From positions 1 through 12,744 of the forward strand of contig JAGSPR010000206.1 in assembly GCA_018262455.1 (NCBI GenBank): a stretch of DNA of 12,744 bases, read 5' to 3'. A program made the translations under genes and the position numbers. The notes under the pieces are model-generated. The model had not been told where the DNA came from. It did not search any database and was given only the letters and a program-made list of their open reading frames with translations. Positions 6,254-12,744 of this stretch are shown one piece after another. Within the stretch, counting starts at the first letter, position 1. Each line of letters opens with the position of its first letter. The DNA is from Deltaproteobacteria bacterium (lineage in GTDB: Bacteria > Myxococcota > Polyangia > Haliangiales > Haliangiaceae).

Positions 6254-7171
6254 ATGAACAGGTGCGCTTTCCTGCTTCTTGGTGCCACCGTGGCCTGCGG
6301 CGCGAACGCTCGACCGCAGGGCAGCCCCGACGCGACCCCCACCGGCGACGGCATGACGCTCACCGATGGCGGTGTCTGTCACGACGTCGTGGATGTGGTG
6401 TTCGTGCTCGACGTCTCGAGCTCGATGGACTTCGTGCTCAACAAGCTCGACGCCGAGATCGATGCCGTCGTGGTCGCGGCAAACACGCTCGCTCCGGATG
6501 CCCACTTCGGGCTGATCGCGTTCGCCGACAACTACAACGTCGACTCGACCGGCGCGATGGGGAAGGTCCACACCGATGCGACGACCCTGAAGGCCGCCTT
6601 CAAGAACTACAAGAACAACTTCACCCAGCCGAACCGCAATCCCGGCGATGGCCCGACGGGACTCACGCTGCAGAACCCGATCTGCGAGGAGAACGCGCTG
6701 GATTCGCTGCACGCCGCGGCGGCCGAGTTTCCCTGGCGAGACAATGCGACGCGCGTCGTGATCGCGGTGACCGACGACACCTTCCTCGAGCGTCCCGACA
6801 ACTACGGTGATCGCGATGGGGATGGACAAGAGAACCATACCGACTTCCCGCGCGAGGGGGACTATCCGGCTGCCTGGACGCTGGGCGAGACCGTGACCGC
6901 GCTCAAGGATCAGCGCGCACGGGTGTTCTCGTTCACGCGACTCACGGCTCCTGGCCCGTTCGACCTGACTCGCTGCTCGACGGGGCGGCGCTTGCCGTGG
7001 GAGGCGATCTCGAATGGTTGGTCGACCCCGTACAACGGGGCGCCGCCGATTCCGATGGCGACGCAAGGTAGGAATCTGGATCTGGACCTGGTCAAGGCAG
7101 GCCAGCTATCGCTGTCGACGACGATCAACGAGCTCGTGGTCGACAGTTACTGCCATCCTCCGATCCTGTAA
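6254..7171 (+). CDS. VWA-domain probable lipoprotein
   Basis: A 305-residue exported protein with a von Willebrand factor A domain. The first 15 residues, MNRCAFLLLGATVAC, are a short signal with Cys at a plausible lipidation site, although TVAC is a weak lipobox. A Pro/Asp/Gly-rich spacer follows. The VWA domain spans about 43-230: VVFVLDVSSSMDF gives the MIDAS DxSxS (D53, S55, S57), and VVIAVTDDTF (168-177) is the later strand with Asp. Between them DRDGDGQEN (186-194) looks like a Ca-binding DxDxDG loop. Several Cys (C42, C144, C241, C300) may form disulfides outside the cytoplasm. The domain normally binds protein ligands through a metal ion. The frame extends upstream to 6116, but ATG 6254 is chosen for its signal sequence. 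The BFN lipoprotein gene starts 15 bases after it, suggesting one transcript. Confidence 0.85.
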   Translation: MNRCAFLLLGATVACGANARPQGSPDATPTGDGMTLTDGGVCHDVVDVVFVLDVSSSMDFVLNKLDAEIDAVVVAANTLAPDAHFGLIAFADNYNVDSTGAMGKVHTDATTLKAAFKNYKNNFTQPNRNPGDGPTGLTLQNPICEENALDSLHAAAAEFPWRDNATRVVIAVTDDTFLERPDNYGDRDGDGQENHTDFPREGDYPAAWTLGETVTALKDQRARVFSFTRLTAPGPFDLTRCSTGRRLPWEAISNGWSTPYNGAPPIPMATQGRNLDLDLVKAGQLSLSTTINELVVDSYCHPPIL

Positions 7172-7186
7172 CCGTCGTCCGCAAAC

Positions 7187-7759
7187 ATGAGCCGCACGCA
7201 CGCGATCGTGATGACAGCCGCCCTTGCTGCCTGCGGTGGTGCCGTGACGCCATCGCCAACGCCGCCGCCGTCACCGGCGCAACCGAGCGAGCCGTCGGAG
7301 CCGGTCGGCATCCCGACCGGCTATGTCGATGCGCACGTGGTGCAGGTCGTGGTGCTGCCCGAAGGTGCGGCGGTGCTCCTGCTCGACGAGACCACGCTGA
7401 CCGTGGTGCCGATCTTCATCGGGGGAACCGAAGCCGCGTCGATCGATCTGCGGATGCGTGGCGCGCCGCCGCAGCGACCGCTGACGCACGATCTGCTCGA
7501 CGCCATCATGAAGCGGCTGCACGGCACGCTGGTCAAGGTCCAGGTCGATGAGCTGCGCGACGGCATCTACTTCGGCTCGGTCTTCGTCCGCAGCGCCCGC
7601 CGCGTCATGAAGATCGACGCGCGCCCCTCCGACGCGCTCGCGCTCGCGATCGGGAACCACGTTCCGATCTACGTCTCGAAGCAGGTGTTCGAAGCGGCCG
7701 GCGTGCCGAGAGACGAGATCCTGCGCCAGCTCGCCCCCTCCGGCGGTCAGACCCTGTAA
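7187..7759 (+). CDS. Exported lipoprotein with a bifunctional nuclease (BFN, DUF151) domain
   Basis: A 190-residue protein. Residues 1-16 are a short signal peptide ending in ALAAC, a good lipobox with C16 as the lipidated residue. A Pro/Ser/Glu-rich linker follows (about 20-42). The BFN/DUF151 domain spans about 46-185, with family landmarks VVPIFIGGTEAASIDL (73-88), RPLTHDLLDAIMKRL (97-111), GIYFGSVFV (126-134), the hallmark KIDARPSDALALA (142-154) and VPIYVSKQVFEAAG (159-172). BFN proteins are named for reported DNase and RNase activity in plant and bacterial members; whether this one is a nuclease is unknown. Most bacterial BFN proteins are cytoplasmic, so the export signal stands out. 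It lies 15 bases after the VWA gene and is probably cotranscribed. No strong Shine-Dalgarno is visible. Confidence 0.9.
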   Translation: MSRTHAIVMTAALAACGGAVTPSPTPPPSPAQPSEPSEPVGIPTGYVDAHVVQVVVLPEGAAVLLLDETTLTVVPIFIGGTEAASIDLRMRGAPPQRPLTHDLLDAIMKRLHGTLVKVQVDELRDGIYFGSVFVRSARRVMKIDARPSDALALAIGNHVPIYVSKQVFEAAGVPRDEILRQLAPSGGQTL

Positions 7760-7860
7760 TCGTTCCAGCGCATGTGCGCGCGCCCGGCCGGTTCAACGGG
7801 TCGACCGACATCGCTGTCGTAGATCTCCCCACCCCTGAACACCCCACCTTCGGAGCCGGA

Positions 7861-7876
7861 TTCAGTCGATACTGAA
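7861..7876. repeat. Inverted repeat just before the synthase-like gene
   Basis: TTCAGT-CGAT-ACTGAA is a perfect 6-base inverted repeat around a 4-base centre, ending seven bases before the ATG at 7884. It could be an operator half-site pair or an mRNA hairpin over the ribosome binding region. The preceding 100 bases (7760-7860) hold a GGTCGACC palindrome near 7800 but no ORF, leader peptide or terminator that I can support. Confidence 0.4.
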
Positions 7877-7883
7877 GCCATCC

Positions 7884-9116
7884 ATGAGCGGCCAGGGAAC
7901 GACCAGCGCTTCATCTCTGCTGCACCAGTGGAACGACGATCTTCCCGCCGGGTTTCGCGACGTGAAGCTTCAGGACGAGACGCTGCGCGACGGGCTGCAG
8001 GGTGCCTACGTGCGAACCCCTACGCTCGACGAGAAGAAGCAGCTCCTCAGGCTGAGCGTACGGGCGGGTTGCGAGAGTGGAGTCATGGGATTCCCCGCCA
8101 GCTCGGAACGCGAGTACGAGGACTGTCTCGCGCTCGTGCAGTGTCTGATCGACGAGAAGCTCGCGTACACGCCACACTTCCTGGCCCGGGCGCGCGTCGA
8201 GGATCTGGCGTCGATCGCGGGCATCCGCGATGCGACCGGCCGCCACGTGGTGGCCGACTTCTTCCTCGGCTCGAGCCGGCTGCGGCGCGCGGTGGAAGGC
8301 TGGAGCTACGACGATCTGCTCGCCAAGGTGGCAGCGGCCAGCAAGTACTGTCACTCCAAGCAGCTGGCCTTCTTCATCGGCATCGAAGACATGACCCGCT
8401 CGACGCCGGAGGACATCCGCGCGGTTCTCCAGATCGCGACCGGCGAAGGCGTCGAGGCCATCGGCATCTGCGACACGGTCGGAGCCTCGGATCCGTCGGG
8501 GGCCGCACGGCTCGTCGGCTTCACGCTCGACGAGATCCGCGCGGCCGGCAGCTCGGCCGGGGTGCTGTGGCACGGTCACAACGATCGCGGCCTGGCCCTC
8601 GCCAACGCGCTCGCCGCCGCGAAGGCCGGCGCCCGATGGATCGAAGGTACGTTCCTTGGCATCGGCGAGCGGACCGGCAACACCGCCCTCGAGCAGGTGA
8701 TCCTGTTCCTCACCGACGCGGGCAATCGCCGCTTCGACCTGATGGAGGTTGCCCGATACTGCGGCGAGGTGGCCCGCCTCACCCAGGGTGCGGTCCCAGA
8801 CGGCATGCCGATCGTCGGCCGGCAGGCATTCGCAACGTTCACCGGCACGCACGCTGCGGCGATCATCAAGGCGAAGGAGCTCGGCCGCGACTACGAGGAT
8901 CTGCTGTTCTCGAGCGTGCCCGCGTCTTCGTTCGGCCGCCAGCAAGTCATCCTGATCGGGCCCACGAGTGGCCTCACGAATGCCAGGTACGTGCTCCGCG
9001 AGCTCGGCATCGACGACTCCGACGTCAACGCAAAGCGGCTGCTCGCCATGGCGAAGGAACGCGACCGCTGGGTTCACCCAGATGACGTGCGAGCGCTGTT
9101 CGCCACCGTCGCGTAG
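7884..9116 (+). CDS. 2-isopropylmalate synthase-like enzyme (DRE-TIM family) without regulatory domain
   Basis: A 410-residue acyltransferase of the LeuA/citramalate/homocitrate synthase group, which condenses acetyl-CoA with a 2-oxoacid. The TIM barrel begins with KLQDETLRDGLQ (28-39), holding the catalytic R35 and metal ligand D36. LWHGHNDRGLALA (228-240) gives H230 and H232. The GERTGNTALEQ loop (261-271) gives N266. Then come TGTHAAAI (320-327) and GPTSGLTNARYVLRELGI (359-376), like the two small subdomains that follow the barrel in LeuA. The protein stops there: the roughly 120-residue leucine-binding dimer domain of classical LeuA (usually over 500 residues) is absent. It converges on leuD with four bases between. 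By context it probably supplies the first step for the adjacent isomerase and dehydrogenase. Alternatives are citramalate or another chain-elongating synthase. Confidence 0.82.
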   Translation: MSGQGTTSASSLLHQWNDDLPAGFRDVKLQDETLRDGLQGAYVRTPTLDEKKQLLRLSVRAGCESGVMGFPASSEREYEDCLALVQCLIDEKLAYTPHFLARARVEDLASIAGIRDATGRHVVADFFLGSSRLRRAVEGWSYDDLLAKVAAASKYCHSKQLAFFIGIEDMTRSTPEDIRAVLQIATGEGVEAIGICDTVGASDPSGAARLVGFTLDEIRAAGSSAGVLWHGHNDRGLALANALAAAKAGARWIEGTFLGIGERTGNTALEQVILFLTDAGNRRFDLMEVARYCGEVARLTQGAVPDGMPIVGRQAFATFTGTHAAAIIKAKELGRDYEDLLFSSVPASSFGRQQVILIGPTSGLTNARYVLRELGIDDSDVNAKRLLAMAKERDRWVHPDDVRALFATVA

Positions 9117-9120
9117 CTGT

Positions 9121-9747
9121 TCAGTCGAGCCAGGGCGTCGCTGTCGAGCGCTGGCGCTCGAACTCGATGATCTTGTCTTCGAGCGCGAGCGTCACGTCGA
9201 TATCGTCGATGCCGCGCAGCAGACAATCCTTCTGGAACGCGTCGAACTCGAAGCCATGTTCGATGCCGTCGGGCGCGACCACGACCTGGCGCTCGAGATC
9301 CACGGTCATCGGGCGCGCTGGCTCGCGCCTCAGGTGAGCGAGGATCTGCTCCACCACGGGGGTGGGGAGCACGACCGGGAGCAGGCCGTTCTTGCACGCG
9401 TTCGAGTAGAAGATCTCGCCGAAGCTGGGCGCCACGACGCAGCGAAACGCGTAGTCGCGCGTCAGATCGCGCGAGTTCGTCAGCGCCCACACGGCGTGCT
9501 CGCGCGATGAGCCGCAGCCGAAGTTCTCGCGGGCGACCAGGATGCTCGCCCCGCGGTACGCAGGATCGTTGAACGGACAGCCGGGACGCTGCGCACCGCT
9601 GGCGTCGTAGCGAAGATCGTAGAACGCCCAGGCTCCGACCTGCGGGAGAGGCTTCCCCATGAAGCGTGCCGGGATGACCTGGTCGGTGTCGACGTTGGCC
9701 TGTTCGAGCGGAAGCGCCGTCGCCGTGAATCGAGTGAACGGTTCCAC
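9121..9747 (-). CDS. leuD: 3-isopropylmalate dehydratase (isomerase) small subunit
   Basis: A 208-residue aconitase swivel-domain subunit, the usual length for bacterial LeuD. With LeuC it isomerises 2-isopropylmalate to 3-isopropylmalate in the cytoplasm. Landmarks are NVDTDQVIPARF (18-29), ILVARENFGCGSSREHAVWA (69-88) with the substrate-binding SSREHA loop, VVAPSFGEIFYSNACKNGLL (104-123) and FEFDAFQKDCLLRGIDDID (166-184). The start is GTG at 9747-9745, with GGAAAGG nine bases ahead. It begins one base after the large-subunit stop, so the two are made together. It is last in the operon, and its stop lies four bases from that of the convergent synthase gene with no terminator hairpin between. 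Family is certain; exact substrate depends on the whole cassette. Confidence 0.92.
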   Translation of the reverse strand: MEPFTRFTATALPLEQANVDTDQVIPARFMGKPLPQVGAWAFYDLRYDASGAQRPGCPFNDPAYRGASILVARENFGCGSSREHAVWALTNSRDLTRDYAFRCVVAPSFGEIFYSNACKNGLLPVVLPTPVVEQILAHLRREPARPMTVDLERQVVVAPDGIEHGFEFDAFQKDCLLRGIDDIDVTLALEDKIIEFERQRSTATPWLD

Positions 9748-9748
9748 G

Positions 9749-11176
9749 CTAGCCGGCCTTTCCAGGCGAGGTGATGTCGATGATGTGGCCGTGCAGAGCA
9801 GCGGCCGCGGCCATCGCGGGGCTCATGAGATGCGTCCTGGCGCCCGGGCCCTGGCGGCCCTCGAAGTTGCGGTTCGAGGTCGAGGCACATCGCTCGCCTG
9901 GGCGGACGATGTCCCCGTTCATGGCGAGGCACATGGAGCACCCGGGCTCGCGCCACTCGAAGCCGGCGTCGATGAAGACCTTCGCCAGCCCCTCTTGCTC
10001 GGCCTGCAGCTTGACCGGACCCGAGCCGGGGACGACCCACGCCGGAACCACGGCCTTGCGGCCGCGCACGATGTCGGCCGCGGCGCGCAGATCCTCGATT
10101 CGCGAATTGGTGCACGAGCCGATGAACACGCGATCGATCGGGATCGCGGTCATCGCCTGCCCTGCCGAGAGCCCCATGTAAGCGAGCGCGCGGGTGAGGT
10201 GCTCGCGACGCCGTCCATCGCTCTGCGAGGCAGGATCGGGGACGTGGCCGGAGACCGCGGCGACGTCCTCGGGGCTGGTTCCCCACGAGACCATCGGCGT
10301 CAGCGATCCGGCGTCGAACACGAGCTCGCGATCGAACTGCGCGCCAGGATCCGTGCTCAGGGTCGACCACAGGGCCTGCGCTCGATCCCAGTGTGCCCCG
10401 CTGGGCGCGTAACGACGGCCGCGCAGGTACTCGATCGTGGTCTCGTCGGGTGCGATCAGGGCGGCACGCGACCCAGCCTCGATCGCCATGTTGCACAAGG
10501 TCATGCGGGCCGCCATCGAGAGGCCCCGAATGACGGGCCCGTCGAACTCGAGCACATGGCCCGTCGCGCCCGCGGTGCCGATCTGGCCGATGATCGCGAG
10601 CGCGACGTCCTTCGACGTCACGCCAGGGCGCAGGGCACCCTCGATCCGGATCCGCATGCTCCTGGCTTTGCGGCACCAGATCGTCTGCGTGATCATCGCG
10701 TGGGCGAGCTCGGAGTTGCCGACCCCGAACGCAAAGGCGCCGAACGCGCCGTGGGTGGTCGTGTGAGAGTCCGGGCAGATCATGGTCAAGCCGGGCTGGG
10801 TGATTCCCTGCTCGGGCCCGACGACGTGGACGATGCCCTGCTCGGGTTCGCCGATCCCGAACAGCCGGATCCCCGCGGCGTGCGAGTCGCGCACTTGCGC
10901 CTCGGAGATGACCCGCATCTCCAGATCGTCAATGCCGGACAGCCCGCGCGACTGTCCGATCGTGGGCACGAGATGGTCCGCCGTGCTGAAGCACTGGTTC
11001 GGCCGGCGGACCCGTCGTGGCCTCCCGCGTGCCTCGAGGAGGTCGAACGACTCGAGCGACCCCTCGTGCATGAAGATCCGGTCGATGTACAGGAGCGCCC
11101 AGCCGTCGGCTCGCTCGTGGACGACGTGACTTTCCCACAGCTTGTCGAACAGCGTGCGGGGCGGCGATGGCGTCAT
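9749..11176 (-). CDS. leuC: 3-isopropylmalate dehydratase (isomerase) large subunit
   Basis: A 475-residue aconitase-type subunit, normal for proteobacterial LeuC. The [4Fe-4S] ligands are present: C355 in FIGSCTNSR, and C413 and C416 in [13 protein letters not shown]. Other landmarks are [12 protein letters not shown] (8-19), [20 protein letters not shown] (134-153) and [16 protein letters not shown] (249-264), the last resembling the YLKGR/YLRGR segment of true LeuC. Odd points: residues 36-44 read MHEGSLESF where leucine-pathway enzymes usually have HEVTSPQAF, and [12 protein letters not shown] replaces the usual TMDHNVPT. This suggests a paralogous branch of the family. ATG 11176 overlaps the dehydrogenase stop (ATGA), with GAGGGGAAG ahead, so translation is coupled. 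It probably acts with the LeuD encoded directly downstream. Confidence 0.92.
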   Translation of the reverse strand: MTPSPPRTLFDKLWESHVVHERADGWALLYIDRIFMHEGSLESFDLLEARGRPRRVRRPNQCFSTADHLVPTIGQSRGLSGIDDLEMRVISEAQVRDSHAAGIRLFGIGEPEQGIVHVVGPEQGITQPGLTMICPDSHTTTHGAFGAFAFGVGNSELAHAMITQTIWCRKARSMRIRIEGALRPGVTSKDVALAIIGQIGTAGATGHVLEFDGPVIRGLSMAARMTLCNMAIEAGSRAALIAPDETTIEYLRGRRYAPSGAHWDRAQALWSTLSTDPGAQFDRELVFDAGSLTPMVSWGTSPEDVAAVSGHVPDPASQSDGRRREHLTRALAYMGLSAGQAMTAIPIDRVFIGSCTNSRIEDLRAAADIVRGRKAVVPAWVVPGSGPVKLQAEQEGLAKVFIDAGFEWREPGCSMCLAMNGDIVRPGERCASTSNRNFEGRQGPGARTHLMSPAMAAAAALHGHIIDITSPGKAG

Positions 11177-12270
11177 CGCGGCTTCCCCTCGAGCGCCGAG
11201 CAGACTGCCGCGACGACCTGGCGAGTGGTCGAGCTGCCGCCCATGTCAGGCGTACGTACCCCGGAACGAACACTGGCCTGAACGGCGGCGACCATCCGCG
11301 AGCTCTCGCTGGCGAAGCCGAGGTGATACAGCGCCATCGCGCTCGACAGCATCGCGCCGATCGGATTCGCGACCCCCTTGCCCACGATGTCGGGCCCCGA
11401 CCCATGTACCGGCTCGAAGTACGCGAACCCGTCGCCGAAGCCAGCGCTGGGAGCGACCGGCATGCCCCCGACCGCCTCGGAGGCGACGTCGGAGATCACG
11501 TCTCCGAACAGGTTCGTCGTGACGATCACATCGAACTGCTCGGGACGCGCCGCGAGCCGACGCGCCGTCTCATCGATGTAGAGGTGATCGCAGGTCACGT
11601 CGGCCGCTCGCGCCTCTTCCTCGCAGATCGACCGGAACAGCCCGTCGGTGGCCGCGAGGACGTTCTCCTTGGTGACGATCGTGACCCGGCCCGGCCGGCC
11701 GCGGCGCGTCGCGCGATGGGCCGCGAGCTGGGCCGCATACCGCCCGATCCGCCGCGTGGCGTCAGGCGTCACGACGCGGATCGCGAACTTGCCGACCGCC
11801 GGCAAGGGGCGACCGACCCAGTCGCGCATCTCCGGCCAGCGGTCGCGGAGCTCGCTGAGATCTCCCTCGAGCCCGAGATAGAGACCCTCGCTGAGCTCGC
11901 GCACGATGACCAGATCGACGGCCTGATTGGTGGCGAACAGCGCGGTCACCGGGCGGATGTTCGCGTACGTGTTGCGATGGACGCGCAGGTACATGAGCAC
12001 CGGCTCCGATGCCCGCTCGGCCGCGCCGAACAGGATCGCGTCCGCGTTGTCGCACACCCGTCGGGTGTCGTCGGGGAATCCGCCGGGCACGTCGATGCCG
12101 TGAGGCGGACGGAGGATCTCCAGGCCCGCGCCGGTGGCCTCGAGCGCTTCGATCGCGGCATCGACCACCTCGCGGCCGATGCCGTCGCCGCCCATCGCGA
12201 CCAGCCGAGGTTTCCGGCCCGCGGGCCGCGCGGCTGGGGGTAACGCCCAGTTGGCACAAGGCTCCATCAT
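11173..12270 (-). CDS. Isocitrate/isopropylmalate-family dehydrogenase
   Basis: A beta-decarboxylating dehydrogenase, NAD-dependent by family, first in the operon and probably acting on 3-isopropylmalate or a similar 3-substituted malate. Counting from GTG 12288, landmarks are [17 protein letters not shown] (29-45), NTYANIRPV (106-114) with a substrate Arg, [16 protein letters not shown] (128-143), K207 in [16 protein letters not shown] (234-240) and [17 protein letters not shown] (259-275) with metal ligands D263 and D267. [20 protein letters not shown] (295-314) forms the nucleotide loop. The specificity loop RELSEGLY differs from the RELTGGIYFG of typical LeuB, and about 25 extra residues follow it. 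Leucine pathway is likeliest by context, but the specificity is open, so no symbol is given. Start: GTG 12288 (371 residues) and ATG 12270 (365) are both possible; ATG is preferred. No Shine-Dalgarno is seen. Confidence 0.88.
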   Translation of the reverse strand: MMEPCANWALPPAARPAGRKPRLVAMGGDGIGREVVDAAIEALEATGAGLEILRPPHGIDVPGGFPDDTRRVCDNADAILFGAAERASEPVLMYLRVHRNTYANIRPVTALFATNQAVDLVIVRELSEGLYLGLEGDLSELRDRWPEMRDWVGRPLPAVGKFAIRVVTPDATRRIGRYAAQLAAHRATRRGRPGRVTIVTKENVLAATDGLFRSICEEEARAADVTCDHLYIDETARRLAARPEQFDVIVTTNLFGDVISDVASEAVGGMPVAPSAGFGDGFAYFEPVHGSGPDIVGKGVANPIGAMLSSAMALYHLGFASESSRMVAAVQASVRSGVRTPDMGGSSTTRQVVAAVCSALEGKPR

Positions 12271-12385
12271 CGTCGAAGAATCTATCACGTGGCCGACAGC
12301 GCCGAGGGTCGCCCGGGGCTCGGCAATGTCTCGTCCGACGCGGCCGGGTCAAGAAGGACCACCCCGCCGCCGTGAGGGCCGTGTC

Positions 12386-12598
12386 ATGAGCTGGATCTCG
12401 ATCGCCCACCACCTGCCGGAGTGGACCCGCCTGCTGTGCCCGTCCGTTCGCAAGAACCAGGCGGCCTGCGAGGCGCTCGCCGACGCGCTGTCCTCCATGA
12501 CCGGCGTGCGCGAGGTCAAGGTCCGCCCGTACACCGCCAGCGCGGTGATCGTCCACGCGCAGGACGTCCCGCTGCAATCGTTGATCGAGATCGCGTAG
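12386..12598 (+). CDS. Small HMA_2-like domain protein, possibly the 5' part of a broken gene
   Basis: A 70-residue protein with the pattern of the HMA_2 ferredoxin-like domain: SIAHHLPEWTRLLCPSV (5-21), a helix to about residue 38, TGVREVKVRPYTASAVIVHA (39-58), then a last helix. Typical members read HxLPGRxRLRxP...LxGVxxVxxNxxTGSVLV. Here the PGR is PEW and the TGS is TAS. It has no CxxC metal site. Such domains usually sit at the N-terminus of larger membrane or transport proteins, so a free 70-residue form is unusual, and coding-like sequence continues in other frames after the TAG at 12596-12598. ATG 12386 is chosen because the domain starts at once. It is divergent from the dehydrogenase gene; the 115-base gap (12271-12385) shows no convincing promoter. 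Confidence 0.62.
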   Translation: MSWISIAHHLPEWTRLLCPSVRKNQAACEALADALSSMTGVREVKVRPYTASAVIVHAQDVPLQSLIEIA

Positions 12599-12744
12599 CA
12601 ATCACCGGCGCCGACCAGGTGCTCGCGCAGGGCGAGCCGCCTCCGACGGATCCATACGTGCGCCGATCGCGCCGCTCCCCAAGCAGGTCGAGACGATCGC
12701 GCGCGAGCTCGACCGCCACATCCTCCGCAAGAGCGGCGGATCGA
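12599..12744 (+). pseudogene. Coding-like tail in shifted frames after the HMA_2-like gene (runs off window)
   Basis: Beyond the TAG, one frame reads AITGADQVLAQGEPPPTDP (about 12598-12654). Another, from about 12663 to the edge, reads PIAPLPKQVETIARELDRH and then ILRKSGG. This second stretch has nearly all third positions G or C and a helix-like pattern. It has no ATG, GTG or TTG in frame between the preceding in-frame stop and its coding-like start. It therefore looks like a continuation that lost its frame, perhaps from the HMA_2-like gene. Alternatives are sequencing indels, or noncoding DNA ahead of a gene that starts beyond the edge. Confidence 0.35.

Noticed and set aside
9659..11281. 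A 540-codon plus-strand open frame antisense to leuC and leuD
   Set aside because: High G+C removes stop codons on the opposite strand. LeuC and LeuD motifs on the minus strand are unmistakable.
12271..12385. Leucine attenuator or leader peptide before the dehydrogenase operon
   Set aside because: I found no short ORF with a run of Leu codons and no terminator with T-tract. A GCCGAG/CTCGGC pair exists, but its loop is long and uninformative.
1..12744. CRISPR arrays, tRNA genes, insertion sequences or phage defence genes
   Set aside because: No regularly spaced repeats, tRNA-like sequences, transposase motifs or known defence-gene motifs were seen on either strand by reading; no search tool was run.

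Overview
The window is about two-thirds G+C. It is densely packed with genes whose codons strongly prefer G or C in third position. Short outer-membrane-type lipoproteins, a class III cyclase, a lipoprotein-like bifunctional nuclease and many lineage-restricted hypotheticals suggest a myxobacterium-like member of the Myxococcota (former Deltaproteobacteria). That placement is inferred from gene style; no rRNA or marker gene is present. No tRNA, rRNA, CRISPR array, insertion sequence or attachment site was seen.

Left part (1-2440). The 3' end of a class III nucleotide cyclase gene enters from the left and converges on a three-gene minus-strand operon. The operon encodes a GntR/FadR-type regulator, a conserved protein interrupted by a frameshift, and a second uncharacterised conserved protein. 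Both junctions are 4-base stop/start overlaps. A set of ATTGG/CCAAT half-sites covers the regulator's promoter and start codon and is probably its own operator.

Centre (2441-7759). A catalase-like haem protein and a metal-dependent amidohydrolase run rightward. A short relic of a sterol desaturase/fatty acid hydroxylase lies on the other strand in the gap after them. Next is a leftward gene for a four-helix membrane protein with a soluble C-terminal domain. Divergent from it are two rightward genes for probable lipoproteins: a von Willebrand factor A protein and an exported bifunctional-nuclease (BFN) domain protein.

Right part (7884-12744). A rightward 2-isopropylmalate-synthase-like gene converges, with a 4-base gap, on a leftward operon for an isopropylmalate/isocitrate-type dehydrogenase and the large and small subunits of isopropylmalate isomerase. 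Together they could carry out one complete 2-oxoacid chain elongation cycle, most simply leucine synthesis. However, the synthase lacks the leucine-binding regulatory domain, and the dehydrogenase and large subunit differ from the usual leucine enzymes. The right edge holds a small HMA_2-like gene whose apparent continuation lies in other frames.

The strongest unexplained items are the regulator/two-unknowns operon with its internal frameshift, the desaturase relic, the non-canonical elongation cassette and the broken HMA_2 gene.
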